This document shows, piece after piece, positions 1-9,479 of a stretch of DNA of 64,000 nucleotides. Origin of the DNA: GCA-003244245 sp050699955. GTDB lineage: Bacteria > Actinomycetota > Actinomycetes > Mycobacteriales > Pseudonocardiaceae. A model generated the notes under the pieces. The model was given only the letters and a program-made list of their open reading frames with translations, was not told where the DNA came from and did not search any database. The stretch covers positions 73,222-137,221 of the forward strand of contig JBOHGD010000005.1 of the NCBI GenBank assembly GCA_050699955.1. Reading direction: 5' to 3'. How positions within the stretch are numbered: the first letter of the stretch is position 1; every line of letters starts with the position of its first letter. The position numbers and the translations under genes are program-made.

Positions 1-495
<495 letters not shown>

Positions 496-826
496 TGCAC
501 CACGTCCGTCCGCCTCTCTGCGAGCGTGGCCGGATCACCATCGGCGCCGGACGCCGTCACACCGCCCGGCACATCGGCTCGGCAGGCGGTAGCCCTCGGT
601 CACTGACCGTCGAGTTCCCACCGCGACATCGTGTCGAGCTCCCATGCACCCGTCCCGGTCGTCCCACCGCCGCACGAGACGCCCTGGCCAGCCGTCCCAC
701 CGTCCCACGATGTCCCGGAGAGATCGCTTTCCCTGGTGGCGGGTGGGCCCCGTGGACAGCATCGGTGCCGTGCCAGGGAAGCGGCGGTGCGATCGCTGCC
801 TCCGAGGAAAGATCGAGGGGATAGAC
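496..826. other. Intergenic region, 331 bp
   Basis: No convincing gene is seen between the HNH gene and the secreted-protein gene. The open frames here lack recognisable domains and run against each other. The right end holds the ribosome site of the secreted-protein gene (GAGGAAAGATCGAGGGG, about 7-22 bases before ATG 827). Confidence 0.6.
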
Positions 827-1285
827 ATGAACAGCATCCGAAAAATAGCGTCCGTCTCGGCCGTGGTGTGTGCAGGTCTGCTCGCAACCATCGCCCCGGC
901 GAGCGCGTCAGTTGCTCCGGAAGGCTCTCCGAGCGGCACGGTGGCAAGCGCCCCGGTCGTGCTTCCCGGAAACGCCGGCACTGTTGTCACGGTCCACAAG
1001 ACCGCCGACGCCCAGCTCTACAGCGCCACCGGCTGCCACGGCCAGACGTGCCTCTTCGTCAACGGCCGTGGCCTTCGGGTGAACTACGCGACTGTGACCA
1101 ACCGGGGAAGCCGAGCCGGTCACGCGAACATTTCCAGCACCTACGACGGGAGAACCTGGACGGGCCCCGTGCTGCACAAGAACCAGGCTTGGCGACACGA
1201 CTACAACCGCATCATGCGCAATGGCAATAAGGTGTGTGGGTCCATCGCAGGCTTGGACGTCGCTTGTGTGACCATCCATAGCTGA
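827..1285 (+). CDS. Small secreted protein with two Cys pairs
   Basis: The 152-residue product starts with a clear Sec signal: a basic N-region (MNSIRKIA), a hydrophobic core (VSAVVCAGLLATIAP) and an ASA-S type cleavage site near residue 28. The mature part has four cysteines in two close pairs (CHGQTC and CGSIAGLDVAC), suggesting a small disulfide-stabilised extracellular domain rich in Asn, Arg and Tyr. The ATG at 827 is chosen because a purine-rich ribosome site precedes it and the signal peptide follows directly; the frame is open upstream but that part is not protein-like. I do not recognise the family. It is transcribed toward a strong inverted repeat shared with the next, convergent gene. 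Confidence 0.75.
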   Translation: MNSIRKIASVSAVVCAGLLATIAPASASVAPEGSPSGTVASAPVVLPGNAGTVVTVHKTADAQLYSATGCHGQTCLFVNGRGLRVNYATVTNRGSRAGHANISSTYDGRTWTGPVLHKNQAWRHDYNRIMRNGNKVCGSIAGLDVACVTIHS

Positions 1286-1309
1286 TTCGCATTGCAACAA
1301 GCTTGGTTT

Positions 1310-1352
1310 CGCTTCGAGGGCGCAGCTTCTCCCGGGATGCGTCCTCGAAGCG
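1310..1352. terminator. Probable bidirectional terminator
   Basis: A perfect 10-bp inverted repeat, CGCTTCGAGG and CCTCGAAGCG, is separated by 23 bases between two convergent genes ending at 1285 and 1384. There is no U-tract, as is common for actinobacterial terminators. The repeat was read directly; the function is inferred from its position. Confidence 0.6.
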
Positions 1353-1383
1353 ACTGAGCGGTCGGCTTCGGACCTACTCCGAG

Positions 1384-2196
1384 TTACCGATGGGTGACCG
1401 GGGTAGCCCACGAGCTACCCGTGGCCGGCCCACAATGCTCATCGCGTGCGATGCGGACCCCGTCCACCGCGGGGACGGTGGTCAGATGGTAGGTGGCCAG
1501 GGGTTCAGTGCATTCAACGTGGCCATCGGTCCAATGCAGCCACACCACGTCATCGCGGCGGCTGTTCACCATCGTGTCGGCGCCGCGACTGTCGGTCAGG
1601 CGCTGGAAGTCGTCTGTGTAATCCCGAAAACTTCCGGTCAGGCCATGGTCGAAGAAACATACGTACGGGTAGGTGCACGCGGTGGAGTCAGCCGGTGGCG
1701 CAGTCCCACGTGAGTCCGGAGCCGCAGTGCTTTGCCGGGACCACAGAATAATGCTCAGCGCGCCCCCGACGACCACAACGAACGCGAGAGCAGCAACGGT
1801 GAGTACGTGGGGCCGACGCCACGTCATGGTCGGTGCAGGGCCGGCTCGGACGGGACCGGCTCCACCGGGACCGGCCCGGCGAGGGTCGGCTCCACCGGGA
1901 CCGGCCCGGCCGGGGTCATCGAAGCCAGCGGCGCGGTCCCACAGCTTCAAGAGCCGATCGGTATCGCCGCCGCAGGTGTCGCTGATGGCGGCCACGATCT
2001 GCCTGGGCGGCATCAGCTTGCCGTTGAGGTAACGCTCCATCGAGGACTTGCTGGTGTGCGTCTTGGAGCCCAGCCGAGCGAAGCTCAGCGCCGAGGACTC
2101 CTTGAGATGTCGTAGTTCGGCCGCCAACTCTTTCCTGGGACCTGATTCACCACCGGCGGCGGCCGAGATCGCACGCAGCTCGCGAGGGTCAACCAT
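1384..2196 (-). CDS. HTH protein with membrane anchor and extracellular I36-like domain
   Basis: The 270-residue protein has three parts. Residues about 20-90 are an XRE-like helix-turn-helix (motif SKSSMERYLNGKLMPP). A low-complexity Gly/Ala/Pro/Arg linker with GPGGADPRRA-type repeats follows. One transmembrane helix lies at about 130-152 (LTVAALAFVVVVGGALSIIL). The outer domain carries Cys residues in CTYPYVCFFDHG, HVEC and DEHC and resembles peptidase-inhibitor I36 / crystallin-like small domains. This is the layout of a one-component transmembrane regulator: an outside sensor, DNA binding inside. The start has an AGGGGA ribosome site eight bases upstream. The HTH and TM calls are firm; the outer-domain family is a resemblance only. 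Confidence 0.7.
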   Translation of the reverse strand: MVDPRELRAISAAAGGESGPRKELAAELRHLKESSALSFARLGSKTHTSKSSMERYLNGKLMPPRQIVAAISDTCGGDTDRLLKLWDRAAGFDDPGRAGPGGADPRRAGPGGAGPVRAGPAPTMTWRRPHVLTVAALAFVVVVGGALSIILWSRQSTAAPDSRGTAPPADSTACTYPYVCFFDHGLTGSFRDYTDDFQRLTDSRGADTMVNSRRDDVVWLHWTDGHVECTEPLATYHLTTVPAVDGVRIARDEHCGPATGSSWATPVTHR

Positions 2197-2340
2197 GACC
2201 AGAATCCCCTATGTCTGTTTTCGCACCCCCGCGCCCTTGCGGCACTGTGGTCACGCCCTGCAGGACGACGATACCCAGCGTAACCGGACCGCATCTCATC
2301 CCCGGTGCGCCCAGGGCACGGCATGCTCAGCATGAGCAGC

Positions 2341-5286
2341 TCAGGGCCGCTGCAGCGGAGGGGTGGCGAGGATCTCGGCTCGGTGCGCGAAGAAGTACCG
2401 CAGTGCGGTGTCGGTCACTGCTCCCGAGCCGGCCTCGCCCGCGGCGGAACCCTGGATAAGGGTGGTCACCACGATTCCCGGATTGTCGAGGGGTGCGGCC
2501 GCGGTCATCCAGTGGTCGTCGCCCCCGCCGGAGATCGCCGGGTCCTCCGCGGTGCCCGTCTTGGCGCCCACCGCTACCCCGACGTTGCTCAGGGCCTGCG
2601 CGGTCCCCTCCGTCACCGCCGCCCGCATGCCGTCGCGTACCGGGCCCAGTGCGGCGGCGAACGGCAACGGTGTCGGCGCCGGAGCAGGCAGGGCGACCTG
2701 AGCGCCCTGGCCGGTGCCGGTGGCCAGCCCGAGACGTGGGGTCACCAGGCTTCCGGTGGATACCGCGGCCGTCCACCTGGCGTCCTGCAGCGGGGTCGTC
2801 GTGAGCGCGCCCTGTCCGATGCCGAGGATCACGGTGGACCCGGGATACCAGGTGCCCCCGTTGGCCCGCACGGAGTCCGGGGTGCCCAGGTAGCCGGCGC
2901 TCTCGCCGGGCAGGTCGATGCCGGTCGGCCTGCCGACCCCGAACGCCCGAGCGGTGTCGATCATCGCGTCGGGCCCGAGTGCCCAGGCCAGCTTGTAGAA
3001 GTAGACGTCGTTGGACCAGGCGATGGCCTGGACCAGGTTCTGCGGCCCGAACGACTGCCAGTTGTTGAAGGTGTGGCCGCCCAGCGTGAAGCTCCCCCCG
3101 GTGGGGATCACCCGATCCGCCGGGATCACCGGGTGCAGCAGGCCGGCGGTGGCGATCACGAGCTTGAACGTCGAGCCAGGTGGCGCGTCGGCCTGTGTCA
3201 CGTGCTCGACCAGCGGTGAGCCGGGTGCGGCGCCGGCCCGCTGGAGCGCGGCGGAGTCCACCGGAGGGCCGTAGACGTTGTTGTCGTAGGAGGGCAGGCT
3301 GGCCATCGCCAGGATCTGCCCGCTGCGCGGATCCATGGCCACCGCGCCGCTGACGCCCCGCCCGCCCGACGCGGCCTGCTGCGCGGCGTCGAGGCTGGTG
3401 GAGAGCTGCCGTTGCAGCCCGAGGTCGATGGACAGCGACAGGTTCGCGCCGGGCACCGGGTCCTGCCGGTAGCTCATCGCCACCGGGACGCCGCTCGGGT
3501 CGACGTACACGCACTGCCTGCCGTCCACCCCGCGCAGCACCGAGTCGTACTGCGCTTCGAGGCCGGCTCGGCCCACCAGCTCCCCCGAGGGCAGATCCGG
3601 CCAGCGCTGCGTCTCGGTCGGGGTGGCCACCCCGACGAACCCGAGCAGCGGGCCGAGCAGCGGGCCGGTGGGGTAGAACCGGCGCTGTTGTGGCACGACC
3701 ACCACCCCGGGTATCCCGGCGGCGGTGACCCGCTGGCCGGTCCCGACGGGTACGTCGGCCACCGGGACGGACAGGTCGGTGGCGCGGGCCCGGCCGACGA
3801 CCGCGCTCAGCGCCGCGGCGGGTTGCCCGGTCAGGGAGGCGAGCCGGGTGATGTCGCCGGGGTTGCGGCGCACCAGCGCCGGAACCGCGATGACCCGGTC
3901 GGCGGTGACGTCAGCGCTCAGCGCAGCCCCGTGCCGATCCGTGATGATCCCCCGGGATGCCGGGACGGTGATGCAACGGGTCACCTGGTCCAGGCCGGCG
4001 AGCCGCAGCGACTCCCCCTCGGCCGACAGCAGTCGCCAGCCGAAGGCCGCGAAGACGAACAACATGGCAGTGGTCCCGAGAGCGGCGGCGCGGACCAGCC
4101 GCGGCCGCTGGTTATGCCGGCGAGGCACGGCCCACAACCGGCGGCGGGCCCCGTCACGCCTGGTGCCCAGCACGATGCCGATCGCGGCCAGGTGTGCCAC
4201 CGCCGCCGTGCCCCCGTAGCTGAGCAGCGGGAACGGCACACCGGCCAGCGGCAGCAGCCCGAGGTTGCCGCCCACGGAGATCACCACCTCCGCGCCGAGC
4301 AGCACGGCCAGCCCGGCACCGACCAACGCGGCCTGCCGGGTCCGCGCCACCCGGGAGGCCAGGGCCACCCGCCACACCAGGATCACCGCGGCCAGCACCG
4401 CGACGATTCCGGCGACCAGTCCCCAGTGCTCGATCAGGCTGGCCAGCGCGAGGTCGGTGTGCCCCTCGGGCAGATACCCGGCGAACAGCTGGTGCATCGG
4501 GCTCCCGATGTCACCGAACCAGCCGCCCCGAGCCAGCGCGATGTGCGCCTGCAGCTCCGCCCAGCCCGACTCGGAACCTGGGCCTGCGAGGTACGCGCTG
4601 ACCCGTTCGAGCTGGTAGGGCCGCAGCAGCTGGATGGCCAGCGGCGCGATCACCACCGCAGCCCCGAAAACGGGCAACAGGAATCGCGCGGGCACCCGGC
4701 CCAGGACCAGCATGGCCGCCGTCAACGTGGTGAGCAGCGTTGCCGTGCTCAGATCCGGCTCGACAGCGGTGAGCACGATCGGTACCGCTGCCAGCACCAT
4801 GGCCAGGGTGAAGCGCCGCCACACGGACAGCCCCGAGCCGAGGACGGCGGCCAGGACCAGCAGGATCCCGATCTTGGCCAGCTCTGAGGGCTGGAAGGTG
4901 AACGACCCGATAGCCAGCCAGCGCGTCGCACCCTTGGCCTGCACGCCGATCACCAGCACCACGAACAACAGGACCACGGCGATGCCGTAGCAGACCCAGC
5001 CGAGGACGGTCAGGAGCGGTCCACGCCAGTTCCACAGCACCCCGAGCAGGGCGACCCCGACCACCGCGGTGACCAGTTGGTGCGCGGCGAGGTCCGGCTC
5101 GCCGATCGCATAGAGGTTGAGCACCCCGAGGGCGACCAGCACCACGACCGCGACGACGGCGAGCAGGTCGAAGACATCGCCCCAGGGAATGCTCCAGGAA
5201 CGGCGCCGCCGCTTCATCCGGCGCGGGCGGCGCACGCTCCTTCTCGCACCAGGGCCTCGTCGTCCACCACGCTCCAGACTCAACAT
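2341..5286 (-). CDS. SEDS glycosyltransferase fused to class B penicillin-binding protein
   Basis: One 981-residue polypeptide joins the two partners of the wall-synthesis machine. Residues about 35-400 are a multi-span FtsW/RodA/SpoVE domain (motifs FQPSELAKIG, EPDLSTA, HTDLALASLIEHWG, PLLSYGGTA), the lipid II polymerase. A further TM helix at about 415-435 leads into a class B PBP: a dimerisation part with ASRGIITDRHG, then the transpeptidase with STFK (Ser about 703), SND (about 756) and KTGT (about 905). These proteins are usually encoded by adjacent genes (FtsW-FtsI, RodA-PbpA). The predicted topology puts the transpeptidase outside. It lies 43 bp after the pseudokinase gene in the same direction and is probably cotranscribed with it. 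ATG 5286 is preceded by GGGGGACGGG. No internal stop or frameshift is seen. Confidence 0.92.
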   Translation of the reverse strand: MLSLERGGRRGPGARRSVRRPRRMKRRRRSWSIPWGDVFDLLAVVAVVVLVALGVLNLYAIGEPDLAAHQLVTAVVGVALLGVLWNWRGPLLTVLGWVCYGIAVVLLFVVLVIGVQAKGATRWLAIGSFTFQPSELAKIGILLVLAAVLGSGLSVWRRFTLAMVLAAVPIVLTAVEPDLSTATLLTTLTAAMLVLGRVPARFLLPVFGAAVVIAPLAIQLLRPYQLERVSAYLAGPGSESGWAELQAHIALARGGWFGDIGSPMHQLFAGYLPEGHTDLALASLIEHWGLVAGIVAVLAAVILVWRVALASRVARTRQAALVGAGLAVLLGAEVVISVGGNLGLLPLAGVPFPLLSYGGTAAVAHLAAIGIVLGTRRDGARRRLWAVPRRHNQRPRLVRAAALGTTAMLFVFAAFGWRLLSAEGESLRLAGLDQVTRCITVPASRGIITDRHGAALSADVTADRVIAVPALVRRNPGDITRLASLTGQPAAALSAVVGRARATDLSVPVADVPVGTGQRVTAAGIPGVVVVPQQRRFYPTGPLLGPLLGFVGVATPTETQRWPDLPSGELVGRAGLEAQYDSVLRGVDGRQCVYVDPSGVPVAMSYRQDPVPGANLSLSIDLGLQRQLSTSLDAAQQAASGGRGVSGAVAMDPRSGQILAMASLPSYDNNVYGPPVDSAALQRAGAAPGSPLVEHVTQADAPPGSTFKLVIATAGLLHPVIPADRVIPTGGSFTLGGHTFNNWQSFGPQNLVQAIAWSNDVYFYKLAWALGPDAMIDTARAFGVGRPTGIDLPGESAGYLGTPDSVRANGGTWYPGSTVILGIGQGALTTTPLQDARWTAAVSTGSLVTPRLGLATGTGQGAQVALPAPAPTPLPFAAALGPVRDGMRAAVTEGTAQALSNVGVAVGAKTGTAEDPAISGGGDDHWMTAAAPLDNPGIVVTTLIQGSAAGEAGSGAVTDTALRYFFAHRAEILATPPLQRP

Positions 5287-5329
5287 CCCGTCCCCCGTCC
5301 CGACCGCTGGAGAGGCGCGCCGGATTCCG

Positions 5330-6811
5330 TCAACACGAGTTCTGACCGGCGGACACCAGAAGTGGCGTGCCGGCCACGCTCGCCGGCTGACTCGTCACCG
5401 CGGTCACGGCCAGGAAGCGCCCCGTCGGCAACGGCACCGTGCTCACTGCCTGAACCTGATCGCCGCCCGGCGGCACCGACACGACGCCACCCGCCGCGCC
5501 GCGCTGACTGCCCGTGCAGCGGTCGACCACCTGGAAGCTCCACGCCACCGTCCTCGGCTGCGGCGGCGCTCCGGGAGTGTGCTGCTGGGCGGGCTGGGGC
5601 TGCAGCCGGACCAGCACCCGGACCATGCACACCGCTCCCGGTGTGCATGGCTGCAGGGCACGCAGATCGAGCCCTTCGACCACTCCGGCGCTCGCCGGGG
5701 CCGGCTCCGGGACCTGTTGCAGCGCCTCCGGCGCCGGCCCGGCCGGGGCGGCGCTGCCCTGCCCCGGTTGGCTTCCTTCCCTCAGTAGGTGCACGTTCTG
5801 GGTGATCCGCTCGTGCAGCAGGACGTACTCCAGGGTGACCGCGGCCGCGAGCACCGCCAGCGCGACGACCCAGGTCCAGATCCGTTTCCACACGCCGCGC
5901 AGCGCGGCGCCGAAGCGGGCCTCGCGGGGAAAACCAGTGGACCCGGCTGGGGCCGAGGCGGCGGGCGACGGGCATCGGGCGGCCATGGACCGGCTAGCGG
6001 TGGCGGTCGCGACGAGCGCGGCGAGCTCGGTCCTCGTCGTAGCGTCCTCGCCGGGTCCGCAGACGGCCTCCAGCGGTGCCGCCACCAGCCCGGCATCCGC
6101 ACCGGGGCGTGCTGCGCAGCCGGCAGCGGCATCGAGCGCGGCGAGCAGTGCCGGTGTGCTCCCTGCGGCGGTGTGCGGCGAACCGCGAACCGCGCGGGCC
6201 AGGTCGGCCAGCACCACGCCCACCGCACCGACGTCGGCTCGCTGGCGGTGCGCCAGCGGCGCCGACCCGGACAGAGCGCCCGCAGCCCAGCCGTCCAGCC
6301 GCAGCCTGCCGTCGGGGCCGAGGCGCAGCACACCAGCGCAGATGCTGCCGTGCGCGTAACCGGCGGCGTGCACCGTCTGCAAGCCGCACACCGCGTCGAG
6401 GCCGATGACGACCGCCTGGGCCGGGCTCGGTCTGGTGAGCTCGAGCACACGGTCCAGCCACACACCGTCATCCGACTCGGACACCAGCCACAGCGCCCCG
6501 TCCCAGCGCTGCACGCCGAGCACGGGGACCAACGACGGCGCCCGCAACGACGTCACCGCCTCGGCGCGCTCGATCACCCCGGGAGACGCCGTCGGTGCGG
6601 GGTCTGCTGCCGGGTCTGCCTGGTCCGCCGCGTCGGGCAGGCGTCTGGCGGTCACGGACCTACCGTGCGCATCCCGACCCAGCCAGGTCGATTCCCCGAT
6701 CGGCGTGACCAGACTCAGGCCGTTCGGTGTCCTCTGGCCATCCGGTACCCGGTCGGGCTCGGGTGATCCGTCCCCCACCTGCCCCGGCCGGGCAAGATCG
6801 AGCTGTGACAT
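5330..6811 (-). CDS. Membrane pseudokinase with extracellular C-terminal domain
   Basis: The 493-residue product has a Ser/Thr-kinase-like fold in its first 280 residues, but the catalytic signatures are missing: HGSICAG stands where HRDxKxxN is expected and no DFG is visible, so it is most likely a pseudokinase or ligand-binding scaffold. A transmembrane helix (WTWVVALAVLAAAVTLEYVLL, about 312-334) is followed by an outer Ala/Pro-rich segment and a small Cys-containing beta domain. The start at 6811 is set by GGAGGG six bases upstream; longer open frame upstream lacks a site. The layout recalls PknB-type kinases and the MviN/FhaA-type pseudokinase used to control wall synthesis in mycobacteria. 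Its position upstream of the SEDS-PBP gene suggests it regulates that enzyme, which is inference. Confidence 0.72.
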   Translation of the reverse strand: MSQLDLARPGQVGDGSPEPDRVPDGQRTPNGLSLVTPIGESTWLGRDAHGRSVTARRLPDAADQADPAADPAPTASPGVIERAEAVTSLRAPSLVPVLGVQRWDGALWLVSESDDGVWLDRVLELTRPSPAQAVVIGLDAVCGLQTVHAAGYAHGSICAGVLRLGPDGRLRLDGWAAGALSGSAPLAHRQRADVGAVGVVLADLARAVRGSPHTAAGSTPALLAALDAAAGCAARPGADAGLVAAPLEAVCGPGEDATTRTELAALVATATASRSMAARCPSPAASAPAGSTGFPREARFGAALRGVWKRIWTWVVALAVLAAAVTLEYVLLHERITQNVHLLREGSQPGQGSAAPAGPAPEALQQVPEPAPASAGVVEGLDLRALQPCTPGAVCMVRVLVRLQPQPAQQHTPGAPPQPRTVAWSFQVVDRCTGSQRGAAGGVVSVPPGGDQVQAVSTVPLPTGRFLAVTAVTSQPASVAGTPLLVSAGQNSC

Positions 6812-7159
6812 CCGCCCTCCGCACACAACCGCTGCGAGCTCCCACATCCGTCCCCCCGTCGGACGATCACCCACCAGTGTGTCCGGGGACGGTGAGCAGC
6901 ATCCACCCGTGCGGCCATAACCGGAATCGGCCAAACGCCTGGCAGTACTGTGTTTCACGATTCACCCCATCGCTCGGTATTCGAATGGTTACCGATGCGT
7001 GATTAATCGAAGTGGATGAGATACGGCCGCCGCGGTCCTGACCAAAGTACCGGGACGCGGCTGAGCCAAGACCTGCCTGTTGGGCTGTGCGGATGACAAG
7101 AGTTGCGCTGACCCTCGTAGTCCTATCAAGCTTCCATTGTTCGAGAGGGGGCGGGGGCA
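6812..7159. promoter_or_regulatory. Divergent promoter region, 348 bp
   Basis: It separates the pseudokinase/SEDS-PBP operon from the MreB-like gene and must hold promoters for both. It is locally AT-richer than its surroundings (for example around 6960-7010). The ribosome site of the MreB-like gene (GAGAGGGGGCGGGGG) is at its right end. No specific operator could be assigned. Confidence 0.5.
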
Positions 7160-8152
7160 ATGCGCGAGCTGGGTATCGACCTCGGTACAGCGAACACCGT
7201 GGTGTGCCATCCGCAGCAGGGCATCCTGCTCGACGAGCCGTCGGTGATGCTGATACGCGATGGCGCAGGCAGGCTCAACGTGGTCGCGACCGGGCAGGAC
7301 GCCGTCGAACTGCTGGGCCGGGTGCCGGTCGGGCTCACCGCGTCTCGGCCGCTGCGGGACGGGGTGATCACCGATCTGGAGGTGGCTCGGGCGTACCTGC
7401 GGGCGCTGGTGCACCGGCTGCTGCCTGGCCGGTGGCAGCGCAGGGGCCTCAAGGCGGTCATCGGGGTGCCGGTGGGGGTCACCACCCTGGAGTGCAGTGC
7501 CCTGCTCGAAGCCGCCGACGAGGCGGGCATCGGGAAGGCCACCGCCCTCGCCGAGCCGATCGCCGGAGCAGTGGGTTGCGGGCTGGACCCGATGGAGCGG
7601 CGGGTGCAGATGGTCGTCGACATCGGCGGCGGCGCGGCCGAGGCGACCGCTTTCTGCTTCGGCGGTGTGGTCACCTACCGATCCAGCCGGATCGCCGGGG
7701 ACGAGATGACCGTGGCCGTGTACCGCTACCTCCGTGAGCAGCACCAGCTGATCGTCGGCGAGCTCGCCGCCGAGCAGGTCAAGATTCGTGCGGCCACCGA
7801 GGACGGCCCTTCCGTGCTGGTCGAGGGGCGCGACATCGCCACCGGGCGGCCCCGGATGGCCACCGTGTCGGTCGTCGAGGTGACCGAGTCCCTCCGGCCG
7901 GTGACCGATGCGATCGTCCAGGACCTGGCCGCCTGCCTGGACGACCTGCCCCCGCAGGGCGTGGGGGACGTGATGGCCGAGGGGATTCTCGTCTTCGGCG
8001 GGGGGTCCCTGATCCGCGGCTTCGATCAGCTAGTGGAGAAGACCTTCGGCTTCCCCGTCAAGCGGGCCGAGCAGCCGCTGACCTGCGTGGCCGAGGGTGC
8101 GGCGCGCTGCCTGCGCAACCCCGCCCTGCTCGCGGCCTACAGCGGCGGTTAG
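7160..8152 (+). CDS. MreB-like actin-family ATPase
   Basis: The 330-residue length is typical of MreB. Actin-fold motifs are present: phosphate-1 loop GIDLGTANT at the N-terminus, VIGVPVGVT in the connecting region, phosphate-2 VVDIGGGAAEATAF at about residue 154, and the adenosine motif VFGGGSLIRGFDQ near 280. MreB polymerises on the inner membrane face and guides lateral wall synthesis with RodA and PBP2. The gene diverges from a RodA-PBP-like fusion, so an elongation-type module is likely. Several MreB signature stretches are less conserved than in housekeeping MreB, so it may be a specialised paralogue, perhaps for spores or aerial hyphae. ATG 7160 has a strong GGGGG-rich ribosome site. 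Confidence 0.85.
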   Translation: MRELGIDLGTANTVVCHPQQGILLDEPSVMLIRDGAGRLNVVATGQDAVELLGRVPVGLTASRPLRDGVITDLEVARAYLRALVHRLLPGRWQRRGLKAVIGVPVGVTTLECSALLEAADEAGIGKATALAEPIAGAVGCGLDPMERRVQMVVDIGGGAAEATAFCFGGVVTYRSSRIAGDEMTVAVYRYLREQHQLIVGELAAEQVKIRAATEDGPSVLVEGRDIATGRPRMATVSVVEVTESLRPVTDAIVQDLAACLDDLPPQGVGDVMAEGILVFGGGSLIRGFDQLVEKTFGFPVKRAEQPLTCVAEGAARCLRNPALLAAYSGG

Positions 8153-8294
8153 ACCACTCCCGCTGCTGGCCTGCCACCTCGCGGGCGAGTTCGGCCACGG
8201 TGGGGAGCCGCTGGGCAGGTCCGCGATGGCGTCCTGGAAGCTCTGGGCCGCGTGATCAGTCCGTCGGCCCGATCATGGAGCTACTGTCCGTCAG

Positions 8295-9479
8295 ATGAGC
8301 GCCCGCGGTTTTGTCCCGCTGTCCCGGCCGACGATCGAGGAGGAGGAGATCGGCTCGGTCGTTGACTGCTTGCGTTCGGGCTGGCTGACCTCCGGTCCGA
8401 AGGTGCTCGCGTTCGAGTCCGCGTTCCGCGCCCGGCTCGGGGTACGGCACGCGGTCGCGGTCAACTCGGCGACGGCCGGCCTGCACCTGACCCTGGCTGC
8501 GATCGGTATCGGTCCCGGCGATGAGGTGATCACCACATCCCTGACCTGGCCCTCGACGGTGAATGCCATCGAGCTCCTGGGTGCCAGACCGGTGTTCGCC
8601 GACGTCGTACCGGACGGTCTTCTGATCGACATCCAGGACGTCGCGCGACGGATCACAGATCGCACGCGCGCCGTGATCCCGGTGCACTATGCGGGTGCAC
8701 CGGTTGATCTCGACGTGCTGGACAGCGTCATCGCGGACAGCCCGATCGTCGTGCTGCACGATGCCGCACATGCTCTCGGCACCGTCTACAAGAGACGGGA
8801 AATCGGGGCGCACCAGACCTCGGCCGAGCGCGACGCGACCGTGTTCAGCTTCCACCCGATCAAGAACATCACCACCGGCGAGGGCGGCATGGTGCTCACA
8901 CAGGACGGCCGACTGGCGGAGCGGCTGCGCCTGCTGCGTTTCCACGGCGTCACCAAGGACGCCTGGACCCACCGCGAAGGCCAGGGCTCTGCGCACTACG
9001 AGGTGATCGAGCCGGGCTGGAAGTACAACATGCTCGATCTGCAGGCTGCGCTGGGAATCGAGCAGCTGGCGAAGCTGGACCGGTTCAACCATGATCGGGC
9101 CGAGCTGGCCGCGCGCTACGACGAACTGCTTGCCGGGATCAGCGAGATTCGGCCGATCGGCCGACCGCAGTATCAGCACGACCATGCTTGGCACCTCTAC
9201 GTGGTCAAGCTCGATCTCGATCGGTTGCCGATGGACCGCGACCAGTTCATGCGCGCGCTCGCCGAGGAGGGGGTCGGCAGCGGATTGCATTTCTCTCCGG
9301 TCCATCTGCACCGGTACTACGCCGAGAAATACGGGTATCGCGTTGGTGATCTGCCGGTCACGGAGACGGCCGGAGAGGCGATCCTCTCCCTGCCGCTGTA
9401 CCCGGCGATGACCTACGTACAACAAGATCAGGTCGTCTCGGCGGTGAAGAAAGTCATCTCGGTCGAGACGACATCATGA
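8295..9479 (+). CDS. arnB: ArnB-like UDP-4-amino-4-deoxy-L-arabinose aminotransferase
   Basis: The 394-residue protein belongs to the DegT/DnrJ/EryC1/StrS family of PLP-dependent sugar aminotransferases. The PLP Lys is K190 in FHPIKNITTGEGG, with WLTSGP near the N-terminus, HDAAHALG for the PLP pyridine side, and GWKYNMLDLQAALG. Over its full length it resembles ArnB, which aminates UDP-4-keto-pentose to UDP-L-Ara4N using glutamate. The next two genes encode the other ArnA activities and overlap it by 4 bp, so the pathway assignment rests on the whole cassette. There is no strong ribosome site just before ATG 8295; GGAG lies about 14 bases upstream. Confidence 0.85.
   Translation: MSARGFVPLSRPTIEEEEIGSVVDCLRSGWLTSGPKVLAFESAFRARLGVRHAVAVNSATAGLHLTLAAIGIGPGDEVITTSLTWPSTVNAIELLGARPVFADVVPDGLLIDIQDVARRITDRTRAVIPVHYAGAPVDLDVLDSVIADSPIVVLHDAAHALGTVYKRREIGAHQTSAERDATVFSFHPIKNITTGEGGMVLTQDGRLAERLRLLRFHGVTKDAWTHREGQGSAHYEVIEPGWKYNMLDLQAALGIEQLAKLDRFNHDRAELAARYDELLAGISEIRPIGRPQYQHDHAWHLYVVKLDLDRLPMDRDQFMRALAEEGVGSGLHFSPVHLHRYYAEKYGYRVGDLPVTETAGEAILSLPLYPAMTYVQQDQVVSAVKKVISVETTS

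Noticed and set aside
3412..4887. A long plus-strand open frame of about 490 codons
   Set aside because: It lies wholly antisense to the SEDS-PBP fusion gene, has no recognisable domain and is rich in Arg, Gln and Gly as expected for a shadow of a high-GC gene.
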